From NCBI GenBank assembly GCA_023421245.1, contig JAEZTV010000033.1:62001-126000 (forward strand): DNA of 64,000 nucleotides, written 5' to 3'. The DNA comes from Bacillota bacterium (lineage in GTDB: Bacteria; Bacillota; Clostridia; Oscillospirales; Ruminococcaceae). Below the pieces are notes generated by a model that saw only the letters and a list, made by a program, of their open reading frames with translations, was not told where the DNA came from and ran no database searches. Below, in pieces: positions 7,884 to 15,798 of this stretch (the stretch's first letter is position 1; each line of letters opens with the position of its first letter). The translations under genes were made by a program, and so were the position numbers.

Positions 7884-9287
7884 TTATGACTTTGCCTTTG
7901 CAATTACCTCATCTGTAATTTTTTTGAGTTCTGCAAGAGCATCATCAGTATTCATCTCGCCATTGTGTACATAGTTAACGTACTCTTTATACAAATTTGC
8001 TACTTCACTGTAAGCTGTCAGCTCAACGTCTACCCAGTTGAGACCCTCATAGTTGAACACGACGCGTTTGAACGACTCAACGTCCACCAGTTTGTCAGCG
8101 TCTGCGCCGAAGATCAGATCTACCATGCTGTCAACATCGCTGTGCTTCCAGCTAGGCAGATGACCAGCCAGAACAAGATACTTACAACCATACGTAGAAT
8201 ACCATTTTAAGAATGCATAGCTGGCTTCATAGTTTTCTTTCGGGCTGCTAGTGGCAATACCTACATGAGAGAACGGTGACACGCCTTCCATGTGATTGGG
8301 CTGGCCGGCTTCATGTGTGGGATAGGGCGCAAACGCCGTCACCCAGTCTACAGGGTAAGTCTCGGTATCGCGCAGGAACCGATGCAGATTGCAAATAATC
8401 GTAGAGGCAGTGGTCCCGCTGAGGAAGGTCATCTGGGACTGCAGGTTATCTGCCTTATAAGACGTCAAGGGGAACCAGATTCCATCAACCTGCTCTGCCT
8501 GCACTTCGCGCTCCAAGGCTTCTTTAAAGATAGAAGTATCCGCAGCGCTCGTACCATCTTCATTGTAATAGCCGCCACGCCCGGTAACCTGACTTACGGG
8601 AAGAGTTACATACCACTCAGAGTGGTAGTCGGAACCACCGTACACTTTATTGTTGCCTTCGCCATGGGTCATAGCCTTACTGGCCTCTAGGTACTCATCC
8701 CAAGTCCACTCAGTGGGGATGTCGCCAAGGTTTGCCTTTTCCCACTCGGTTTTATTGATGGCAATATAGTAAGAAAGTGCACCAGCGGGCAGAGAGTATA
8801 CGCGGCCGTCGTATTTGTACGCATCTGTGCCCCATTCGGTCACCAGATCAAGGTTGTCGGCGGCAATTGCGTCGGTGATATCACGATACAAGCCACTCTC
8901 CCAACGCCCATAGGCATTGGCAAGTCCAAAACTGTGCAACACGTCAACTTCGCCAGCCATCATTGCGGTATTTACTGCAACGTTACCATCTGTATTGTTG
9001 TTGTAAGTGTTCAATTCCACTTTGATATTGGGATACACGCTGTTAAAGTCAGCAATCATAGCATCCATACCCTGTGGACCGCTAAAGGGTATCCAAAACC
9101 GTACTATTCCGGCAATAGAGTTATCCGCATTGATATAAACAGGTTCGCCAGAAGGAGCAGTGTTGCTATCTCCGGATTCTTGCGCGCTGCCTGACTCTGG
9201 TGCGACAGACGACGAATCAGGCGCAACGCCGCAAGCCGTTGTAAAGAGCATGGTAAGTACTAGTAGACAAGCAAAAAACCTTTTCAT
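7884..9287 (-). CDS. Extracellular sugar-binding lipoprotein of ABC importer (family 1)
   Basis: A 467-residue substrate-binding protein. The signal peptide MKRFFACLLVLTMLFTTAC ends in a lipobox with Cys19, followed by a Ser/Ala/Gly-rich linker, so it should be anchored to the outer face of the membrane. The body has the features of CUT1 binding proteins (VRFWIPFSGPQGMDAMIADF, then VDVLHSFGLANAYGR). An AGGAGG site lies 6 bases from the ATG. It is the first gene after the operator-bearing promoter region and leads the transport operon (two permeases downstream). The ligand is unknown; the pairing with flavin oxidoreductases suggests an unusual glycoside or sugar derivative. Confidence 0.9.
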   Translation of the reverse strand: MKRFFACLLVLTMLFTTACGVAPDSSSVAPESGSAQESGDSNTAPSGEPVYINADNSIAGIVRFWIPFSGPQGMDAMIADFNSVYPNIKVELNTYNNNTDGNVAVNTAMMAGEVDVLHSFGLANAYGRWESGLYRDITDAIAADNLDLVTEWGTDAYKYDGRVYSLPAGALSYYIAINKTEWEKANLGDIPTEWTWDEYLEASKAMTHGEGNNKVYGGSDYHSEWYVTLPVSQVTGRGGYYNEDGTSAADTSIFKEALEREVQAEQVDGIWFPLTSYKADNLQSQMTFLSGTTASTIICNLHRFLRDTETYPVDWVTAFAPYPTHEAGQPNHMEGVSPFSHVGIATSSPKENYEASYAFLKWYSTYGCKYLVLAGHLPSWKHSDVDSMVDLIFGADADKLVDVESFKRVVFNYEGLNWVDVELTAYSEVANLYKEYVNYVHNGEMNTDDALAELKKITDEVIAKAKS

Positions 9288-9371
9288 AAAAATCCTCCTA
9301 ATAAATATGTTTAGGGAAGTTCCCTTCCCTGAGGTGCGTTTTTAATGGTCTAGCCTAGTAATTCGCTGTTT

Positions 9372-9395
9372 TTAGACCGGTCTAATTATAAACAG
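9372..9395 (-). promoter_or_regulatory. LacI-type operator and -10 box of the transporter operon
   Basis: The palindrome TTAGACCGGTCTAA (9372-9385) directly follows a TATAAT-type -10 element on the minus strand (about 9384-9389); the matching -35 is weak. The 10-bp core AGACCGGTCT is identical to two other sites in this locus, at 9472-9481 and 10604-10613. The position at the start of transcription fits repression. Confidence 0.7.
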
Positions 9396-9469
9396 AAAAT
9401 ATTCCATATAAATAGAATATTAACCCATTTATCTTTTATTATGTGGGTGTTCCTAAGATCGCATGGTTA

Positions 9470-9484
9470 GTAGACCGGTCTTAT
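9470..9484. promoter_or_regulatory. Second AGACCGGTCT operator-like palindrome
   Basis: The core 9472-9481 is identical to the operators at 9374-9383 and 10604-10613. It lies 98 bp (centre to centre) upstream of the promoter-proximal site, just behind the lacI stop codon. A pair at this distance could support repressor looping (inference). Confidence 0.65.
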
Positions 9485-9519
9485 TTTTTACAAACAAATG
9501 TTTTTTAGCTTTGTTTGTA

Positions 9520-10551
9520 TTAATATCTTGTTTTTACGCTGTCCCTACTCACAAAAAACGGTTCAGAGATAAGAGACTCTACCTCTTTTTGCGGATTTCG
9601 TAACCGCTTCAAAAGCAATCTGGCTGCCATTTCACCCATATACTCCTTCTGAGTATTGATTGCCGTGAGTGCCGGCACCGCATGTCCGCTTAAAATGGAA
9701 TCCTCGTGTGTAATTAAAGAGACATCTTCTGGAACACGAAGTCCCTTTTCAAATAAAAAATGTAGAATACCGCTTGCAATCGGTGCGTTCGCCGCGATAA
9801 TGCCATCCGGGGCAACCGAATCGGACCACATCCCTTTAATGGCCACATATCCACTCTCTGCGGTATTATGCTCACATGTTGCCATTGAAAGCGTTGCCGT
9901 ATGTTCATATCCCTGCAGGCTGCGCTCCATACCGCTGATACGCTGATAGCTGGAACGGTAAACCGGAGGACTGTTCACAAGACAAATTCTTTTATGCCCC
10001 GTTTCAAGCAAGTGTTTCGAGGCAAGGTACACGCCCTTTTCCGGATCTGGAATGACTGAATCTACTAATTTTTCTTTTTTACCACCGACAATAACAATGG
10101 GAATCTTCTTCTCGATTAACTTGTCAATGAATTTATCATTATAAAAACCGCCTACAATAAAAGCACCATCTACCCGCCGCGCCTTTATGATCTTTGGCAA
10201 CTCGCCACTGTTCTCCTCAAAACAGAATTGTTCTATAACTACGCTGTAATCCGTATCAGCTAATTCACGAGAAATGCCAGTGGTCACATCGTGCGAAAAA
10301 AGGCTGGTGACGGATGCAGCATCATATCGTCCATATGCTTCATGCTCTATCATGACGATAATGCCCAAACTATTCATGGTACGGCTGTTCAAACTGCGTG
10401 CTGAATTATTGGGTACATAATCAATCCGCTGAATTACATCTTTAACAATTTGCCGAGTTTCCTCTTTTACACGGGGACTACCGTTCAACACCAAAGATAC
10501 AGTGCTCCGCGACACACCAGCCAACTTAGCCACATCTCGTATCGTCGGCAT
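9520..10551 (-). CDS. LacI-family transcriptional repressor of the FAD/ABC locus
   Basis: A 343-residue regulator. The N-terminal HTH reads TIRDVAKLAGVSRSTVSLVL with the hinge VPNNSARSL, followed by a periplasmic-binding-protein-like effector domain (GAFIVGGFYNDKF, GIIAANAPIASGIL, SLITHEDS). ATG 10549-10551 is preferred over the in-frame ATG 15 bases upstream because GGGAGC is then correctly spaced and the protein begins MPTIRDVAKLAGVS as in the family. The gene's own promoter carries an AGACCGGTCT palindrome, and the same palindrome lies at the transporter promoter, so it very likely autoregulates and represses the downstream operon until a sugar inducer binds. Confidence 0.92.
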   Translation of the reverse strand: MPTIRDVAKLAGVSRSTVSLVLNGSPRVKEETRQIVKDVIQRIDYVPNNSARSLNSRTMNSLGIIVMIEHEAYGRYDAASVTSLFSHDVTTGISRELADTDYSVVIEQFCFEENSGELPKIIKARRVDGAFIVGGFYNDKFIDKLIEKKIPIVIVGGKKEKLVDSVIPDPEKGVYLASKHLLETGHKRICLVNSPPVYRSSYQRISGMERSLQGYEHTATLSMATCEHNTAESGYVAIKGMWSDSVAPDGIIAANAPIASGILHFLFEKGLRVPEDVSLITHEDSILSGHAVPALTAINTQKEYMGEMAARLLLKRLRNPQKEVESLISEPFFVSRDSVKTRY

Positions 10552-10592
10552 AATGTCAGCTCCCATTTCACATTTTTTTGTTCTTTGAGTGT

Positions 10593-10621
10593 ATTATACA
10601 ATAAGACCGGTCTAATTTCAA
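10593..10621 (-). promoter_or_regulatory. lacI promoter with operator in the spacer
   Basis: On the minus strand TTGAAA (10616-10621) and TATAAT (10593-10598) are 17 bp apart. The palindrome TTAGACCGGTCTTA (10602-10615) fills most of the spacer, so a bound repressor would block RNA polymerase. All elements are directly visible. Confidence 0.8.
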
Positions 10622-10637
10622 TGCTAAATATATAAAA

Positions 10638-10686
10638 TTAGCACTTTGCTAAAAATTAAAAGCGTTTTTTGCTGCAAAAGTGCTAA
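10638..10686 (-). terminator. Hairpin terminator-like structure upstream of lacI
   Basis: Arms TTAGCACTTT (10638-10647) and AAAGTGCTAA (10677-10686) are perfect. On the minus strand the stem is followed by TTTTATATAT. It would end transcription of the decayed surface-protein gene before lacI. Confidence 0.5.
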
Positions 10687-11006
10687 ATGCCTAATTGTTT
10701 AATGCTTTTGGAATTCAAAACCACATTTCAAACTATGAATGACCGGTTGCTTAATTATTTATCTTTTTTCTCCTCCTGTAATCTCATATTACAGCAGTAC
10801 GTACGCAATAAGGAGCGCTGTATCCATTACAGATGCGGCGGCCCTTCTGCCGTTGATAAGAAATGTTTTAGACTGCACCGCCAAAGCGCGCGTTTTGTGG
10901 GAGATCCGCTATTGTTTCACGACAAGAGCGATGAAATGCAGGGCGCGCCTTGGTGCATTTGCAAAACGCGATATAGCTTTAGCCGATAGCGCGCCGGCGT
11001 TTGTCT

Positions 11007-11345
11007 TCAAAAACCGGAACGAGAGCCTGTACGGCGTTCGTTGTGCGGGCTGCATCGTGCGGGTTTCCACCGCCCCGTTTCGGGGATGGCCGGAACATTC
11101 TCCGACACGCCTGTCACCATGTAGTAGCTGAAGTGCGGGGTGCGGAAGACAAGGTAGCCATTTTCAACCCATGCGCCCATGTTGGTAAACGAGCGTGTTT
11201 TTTCGTCGTAGTACAACACCATCAGGCTGTCGGGGTTTGCGCCCTCCGGTATCGGCAAGCGAATGGTCGTCCAGCCGATATTATGCACCGGCTTGCCGTT
11301 TTCGTCAAGCAGCTTGAACTCGTACAGCGCAAGATAGCTTCTGCC
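11007..11345 (-). pseudogene. Decayed C-terminal piece of a cell-surface protein
   Basis: On the minus strand the frame reads YLALYEFKLLDENGKPVHN, then IRLPIPEGANPDSLMVLYYD, then a tail with PHFSYYMVTG and PAIPETG. This is the pattern of the short repeat domain that precedes the sorting region in many secreted Firmicutes proteins (IPIPEGYD...LYYdde...HFSyYalv followed by P-rich ETG). A TGA interrupts the same frame at about 11391 and the usual membrane anchor after the ETG is missing or frameshifted, so I call it a remnant. It is more GC-rich than the neighbouring lacI region. Confidence 0.55.
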
Positions 11346-11504
11346 TCCAAGCGAGAAGGCGAGGGACTGGGGGTGTCTTCTGTGTCAGCGGTAGCGAAAA
11401 AGCATGGCGGTGCAGCGAGATTTGAAGCTGACGGCAACGTGTTCCATTCCTCCGTGTACTTGTGGCTGGACAACAACGGCGCTTAATAAGGATTGGATAA
11501 AAAG

Positions 11505-11544
11505 GCAATCGCACAGAGAAAAGTTCTATGCGATTGCTTTTTAT
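11505..11544. terminator. Hairpin with U-tract
   Basis: Arms GCAATCGCA (11505-11513) and TGCGATTGC (11529-11537) are followed on the plus strand by TTTTTAT; the minus strand also shows a short T run. It isolates the decayed region from the ygiQ-like gene. Apart from this and the surface-protein remnant, 10690-11736 holds no gene I can support. Confidence 0.6.
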
Positions 11545-11736
11545 AGCATAAACGTATCGTTGCCTAAACCTTTATGCCGTCGGGCTTGTACATAACACCA
11601 CGCTGTACCGCACAAAACTAGCCAGTGCCAGAGAAATGTGGTATATTACTATTTGTATACAATCAAAGTAAAAGTCTGTTGTAAAAGCACGCTATTGTAT
11701 TGTTTGAGTGTGCTTTATCTGACGAAAAGGGGTATT

Positions 11737-13614
11737 ATGTCTTTTTTGCCTATCACAAAAAACGAAATGGACGAGCTGGGAATTAAGCAGTTCGATTTTA
11801 TATGCATTACGGGTGATTCTTACGTAGACCATCCAAGCTTTGGAGTCGCAATAATATTACGAGTCCTCGAAGCAAACGGTTTTACAGTCGGAATTATATC
11901 GCAGCCTAATTGGAAGAAAAATGATGACTTCAGGCGCTTTGGAACGCCTAAGCTTTCGTTTCTCGTTACTTCGGGAAACATTGATTCCATGGTTGCGCAT
12001 TATACCGCCGCTAAGAGAAAACGCTCCAACGACGCATATACGGCCGGTGGTATCGCGGGGAACCGACCGGACAGAGCAGTTACGGTGTATTGTAATAAGC
12101 TGCGGGAGATTTACCCCGATGTGCCGATTTTGATAGGGGGGCTTGAAGCTTCGTTGCGGCGTTTCGCGCATTATGATTACTGGGCAGATACGGTAATGCC
12201 GTCTGTTTTAGTTGACAGCAAAGCGGATATTTTGATGTACGGAATGTCAGAACATCAAATAATCGAAATTGCAAACAGGCTTAAAGGCGGAGAAAAACCG
12301 TCAGATATAACTGATGTGCGCGGTATCTCATATTTGACCAACCCCATAAACACTCCACTCGGCGCGGCGGAATGCCCAAGCTTTGAGCAGGTTTCAGCTA
12401 ATAAAGAAGCATACGCAAAAGCCACCAAGATACAGTATGATCAGCAGGATGAGATTTACGGGAAAACCGTGATACAGCGTCACGGTAACAAAATGCTGGT
12501 TCAAACACCACCTGCGTTTACATTAACACAGGAGGAAATGGATAGCGTATACGCTCTTGCGTATATGCGCACCTACCATCCAAGCTATGAGGCTTTAGGC
12601 GGTGTGCCCGCCATACAAGAGGTTGAATTCTCAATAACGCATAATCGCGGTTGTTTCGGATACTGCAATTTCTGTTCGATTGCGCTTCACCAAGGCCGGA
12701 GAGTAACCTCCAGAAGTGAATGTTCTGTGGTGAAGGAAGCAAAGACGCTGACAAAACTTAAAAACTTTAAAGGATATATCCATGATGTTGGCGGACCAAC
12801 TGCTAATTTTCGTAAACCATCCTGTACAAAACAGCTTACAAGCGGTCTTTGCAAAGGGAAAAAGTGCCTTGCTCCCAAGCCATGCAAAAAATTGGAAGTA
12901 TGTCATACGCAATACATGAATTTACTGAGAAAAATCAGAAAAACAAAGGGGATTAAACGTGTCTTTATCCGTTCGGGGATTCGATATGACTACCTGATGC
13001 AGGACGAAAATCAAGAATTCCTGAAGGAATTGATAGAATTTCATGTAAGCGGGCAGCTTAAAGTTGCACCGGAGCATTGTTCGGCTAGTGTGCTTGATAA
13101 AATGGGGAAACCACATATTGAGGCATATATAAAATTCCAAAACCAATTCTACACGATGACGAAAAAGCTTAAAAAAGAACAATACCTCGTCCCTTATTTG
13201 ATGTCGTCACACCCTGGGAGCACCATAAAAGACGCGGTAGAGCTGGCTCTATTTTTAAAGCAAAACAAAATACACCCAGAACAAGTTCAGGACTTTTATC
13301 CAACTCCGGCGACAATCTCCACCTGTATGTTTTATACAGGACTGGATCCGTACACAATGAAGAAGGTATATGTTCCAAAAACCGCGGAAGAAAAAGCAGC
13401 ACAACGTGCGCTTTTGCAGTATTATAAGCCGGAGAACAGGAGCATTATTATTGAGGCCTTGGAAAAGATTGGGCGAACCGATCTGATTGGAACAAACAGT
13501 AACTGCCTTGTGCCTCCGGACTCAAAATATATGCAAAAGATCGCACAAAAAAACAATACTTCCCGCGCAAATGCACGGAAGAAAAAGGTCGGCAATAAAA
13601 GAAGAGCAAAATGA
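11737..13614 (+). CDS. YgiQ-family radical SAM protein
   Basis: A 625-residue radical SAM enzyme. The N-terminal half (GDSYVDHPSFGVAIILRVLEA) is the YgiQ N-terminal domain. The 4Fe-4S/SAM motif CFGYCNFC lies near residue 310 after SITHNRG. The C-terminal part carries VQDFYPTPATISTCMFYTG and a lysine-rich tail (DUF3362-like). ATG 11737 is selected because AAAAGGGG lies 5-8 bases upstream and the protein then begins MSFLPITKNEMDELGIK as in the family; an in-frame start 99 bases earlier lacks a ribosome site. The biochemical reaction of YgiQ proteins is not established. It stands alone on the plus strand. Confidence 0.9.
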   Translation: MSFLPITKNEMDELGIKQFDFICITGDSYVDHPSFGVAIILRVLEANGFTVGIISQPNWKKNDDFRRFGTPKLSFLVTSGNIDSMVAHYTAAKRKRSNDAYTAGGIAGNRPDRAVTVYCNKLREIYPDVPILIGGLEASLRRFAHYDYWADTVMPSVLVDSKADILMYGMSEHQIIEIANRLKGGEKPSDITDVRGISYLTNPINTPLGAAECPSFEQVSANKEAYAKATKIQYDQQDEIYGKTVIQRHGNKMLVQTPPAFTLTQEEMDSVYALAYMRTYHPSYEALGGVPAIQEVEFSITHNRGCFGYCNFCSIALHQGRRVTSRSECSVVKEAKTLTKLKNFKGYIHDVGGPTANFRKPSCTKQLTSGLCKGKKCLAPKPCKKLEVCHTQYMNLLRKIRKTKGIKRVFIRSGIRYDYLMQDENQEFLKELIEFHVSGQLKVAPEHCSASVLDKMGKPHIEAYIKFQNQFYTMTKKLKKEQYLVPYLMSSHPGSTIKDAVELALFLKQNKIHPEQVQDFYPTPATISTCMFYTGLDPYTMKKVYVPKTAEEKAAQRALLQYYKPENRSIIIEALEKIGRTDLIGTNSNCLVPPDSKYMQKIAQKNNTSRANARKKKVGNKRRAK

Positions 13615-13706
13615 ATCTTTAAAAATACAACTGCCCCGAGACAGTCTTTATCATCCATAGGCATGGTTTAATAGAACGGTTGCTGGCTGCGGCAGGGTAA
13701 TACTAT

Positions 13707-13740
13707 AAAAAGCGGCAAGATACACAATATCTTGCCGCTT
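13707..13740 (-). terminator. Intrinsic terminator of the polysaccharide deacetylase gene
   Basis: Arms AAGCGGCAAGAT (13710-13721) and ATCTTGCCGCTT (13729-13740) form a perfect 12-bp stem. On the minus strand it is followed by TTTTTAT. It lies between two convergent genes and may serve both. Confidence 0.8.
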
Positions 13741-13857
13741 CAGCCTGCGAAGGAACCATAGTTCTCCTTATCGCAAAAACCTTTTATTCCTAATGCATTC
13801 ACACACTTGAAATAACAACCACTTAATATAACACGATAGCTAAGCATGTGCCGTTTG

Positions 13858-15315
13858 TTAATTCGCCTTCACCTTGTGGTATACCTTGCCGTTCACCGCT
13901 TCGGCTTGTCTTGCTTTAATCAGCATTTCAACCGTTACAAAGGTAAACCCTTGTTCCTTAAGGTGCGGAACTATTCTTTTCACCGCGTCAACTGATGTTT
14001 TATGAATATCATGAAGCAGGATAATATCTCCATCGTCGGCCTTGCTCACTACCGAGTTGAATACTATATCAGCATCTCTATACTTCCAGTCTTCCGGATC
14101 AACAGACCAATTGATAATGGGCATTTGGCAGGAACTTTTGACGTCCTCATTGTATTCGCCGTATGGGGGGCGCACTGCATTTGTAATAATATTTGTTATT
14201 TGATATATCAATTCGTTGGTTGCGTTAATTTCAAATGCAAGCTCTTCCTGCGAAAGCTTAGTCAACCGTTTATGATGATAGGTATGGCTGCCAATTTGAT
14301 GCCCATCTTTAACAATTCTTCTGACGATATCTGTGTTGTATTCTATTCTTGAACCGAGCACAAAAAAGGTTGCCTTTACATTCTCCTGTTCCAGATAGTC
14401 CAGCAATTTTGGCGTGTTTGTCTGGTGCGGTCCATCATCAAAGGTCAGTGCTATCAGTTTTTTGTCCCTTAATTCGTTTACATCGTCTTTATCTATCTCT
14501 ACGTTTTCTTCTGTTATGGGGGTTTCTTTTTCATGTCCCGGCCGTATCGTTTCAAATTCCTCTGTCAGGTACTTGCTGATATCGTCTATATCTATTTTGC
14601 AGGAAAGAACGCCCAATGACCCTGGAGCGATTTTGCATTGATTAAAAAAGAACTCAATATGGTTTTCTTCTAAGACAAAATTGTCAAAATTATGATTTTG
14701 GGGTTGTAGCCCGCTTTTTAACATACCCAAGCTGTTTTTAAAATCGTCTTGTATAGAAAAATAGTTGTAAATATATTCGGATATATGACTTAGACTTTCC
14801 TCGTTTTTAATGATGTCATGCAAATTATATTTGTGCTCTTTCGCGGTGTCTATTGTAACGGTTTGTACCGCCGTGACCCCATTTGCAATCACATGGCTGC
14901 TCTCATAGGTTTCAAATTTAAAACTGATTATATTCTCACTGTATTGATAGACCTCAAATGTGATGTAGAGTTCAGCCTGAGAAGCAGTTTGGTTTTTCGG
15001 CAAATTTGATTTAAACTCACTTAGCTTGCTATAAACCATTTGGTATATGATATCGTTAATCTTTTGGGAGTTCAGTTTCGGGTAATGGATTGCTATGTAT
15101 GGGCCTTCATCTTCAATGATAGATCCAACTTCTAAGCCTTCTATGCTGACATCTAAGGTATACTCAGGAAAAGTGTGTGTTTCTTTCATGGCAGGCTCTG
15201 TGTGCTTTCCCATGTCGGATTTTAGTAAAAAGGCAACCGCCACTAGTATCATAAATATGAAAATAACCAGTACAACTTTGGTTGCTTTTCGCTTGCTTTT
15301 TATACAAGTTTTCAT
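13858..15315 (-). CDS. Membrane-anchored polysaccharide deacetylase (PdaC-like)
   Basis: A 485-residue protein. An N-terminal membrane anchor (about residues 13-32, VVLVIFIFMILVAVAFLL) precedes an extracellular region that resembles the DUF4163/DUF3298 segments found in front of NodB domains. The C-terminal NodB domain has all metal-dependent deacetylase motifs: TFDDGPH (motif 1), HTYHHKR (metal His pair), RPPYGEY (motif 3), DPEDWKYRD (motif 4) and LLHDIH (motif 5). Members remove N-acetyl groups from peptidoglycan or chitin-like polymers outside the cell. AGGAGAG precedes ATG 15313-15315. It appears monocistronic, with its own terminator at 13707-13740. Confidence 0.9.
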   Translation of the reverse strand: MKTCIKSKRKATKVVLVIFIFMILVAVAFLLKSDMGKHTEPAMKETHTFPEYTLDVSIEGLEVGSIIEDEGPYIAIHYPKLNSQKINDIIYQMVYSKLSEFKSNLPKNQTASQAELYITFEVYQYSENIISFKFETYESSHVIANGVTAVQTVTIDTAKEHKYNLHDIIKNEESLSHISEYIYNYFSIQDDFKNSLGMLKSGLQPQNHNFDNFVLEENHIEFFFNQCKIAPGSLGVLSCKIDIDDISKYLTEEFETIRPGHEKETPITEENVEIDKDDVNELRDKKLIALTFDDGPHQTNTPKLLDYLEQENVKATFFVLGSRIEYNTDIVRRIVKDGHQIGSHTYHHKRLTKLSQEELAFEINATNELIYQITNIITNAVRPPYGEYNEDVKSSCQMPIINWSVDPEDWKYRDADIVFNSVVSKADDGDIILLHDIHKTSVDAVKRIVPHLKEQGFTFVTVEMLIKARQAEAVNGKVYHKVKAN

Positions 15316-15798
15316 TTGCTCTCCTGTTTTCTCGAAACTGATTATGCACAGCCGGAAGCAACATCGCCCTTGAAAAGCAACATTGCGGCAGTATTTATGT
15401 TTTCGTTTGAATTTCAGTACTATTTACATCAGATTCAATTGTATCGCAATAGAACTCCTTTTTCAACCGAATCTGCTCCTATCAAGGGCTGCCATATTCT
15501 GCACTCTCCTTTAATGTCTTTTTCAGTCTTACGGTTCTGTGTATCCGCTTTGTCGGCAGGTATTAAGTCGGCTGCAGCCCCGCATTGCAGGGATTTTAGC
15601 CAGCAGCAAATTGACATGATATACACAGGAGGATATAATGGGATGGGTTTGGGAACTGGGTGACTGCCCCTGGTTACGGGGGCATTTGCAGCAAATCGGC
15701 GCCTCGTATTGCGGTTAAGACATACATGGTAAAAATCGCATCAAGCCTTATTCGCTCAGACATTACCACCGAAATAATATAACGTGGGGGAAGTTGCC
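15316..15798. other. Divergent intergenic region
   Basis: This 480-bp region separates the deacetylase gene (minus) from the B12-binding radical SAM gene (plus). The only recognisable element is the plus-strand promoter described separately. No gene or repeat is evident. Confidence 0.5.
15611..15639 (+). promoter_or_regulatory. Consensus sigma-70/SigA promoter
   Basis: TTGACA (15611-15616) and TATAAT (15634-15639) match both consensus hexamers with an optimal 17-bp spacer. Transcription from here would give a leader of roughly 150 bases before the radical SAM gene. An AGGAGG in the spacer is not followed by a usable start. Confidence 0.8.

Noticed and set aside
10739..11486. Long plus-strand open frames over the region
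   Set aside because: They are antisense to the recognisable surface-protein fragment or sit in GC-rich DNA without a ribosome site or any known motif.
15640..15798. Cobalamin riboswitch in front of the B12-binding radical SAM gene
   Set aside because: The conserved B12-box-like sequence was not found in the leader.
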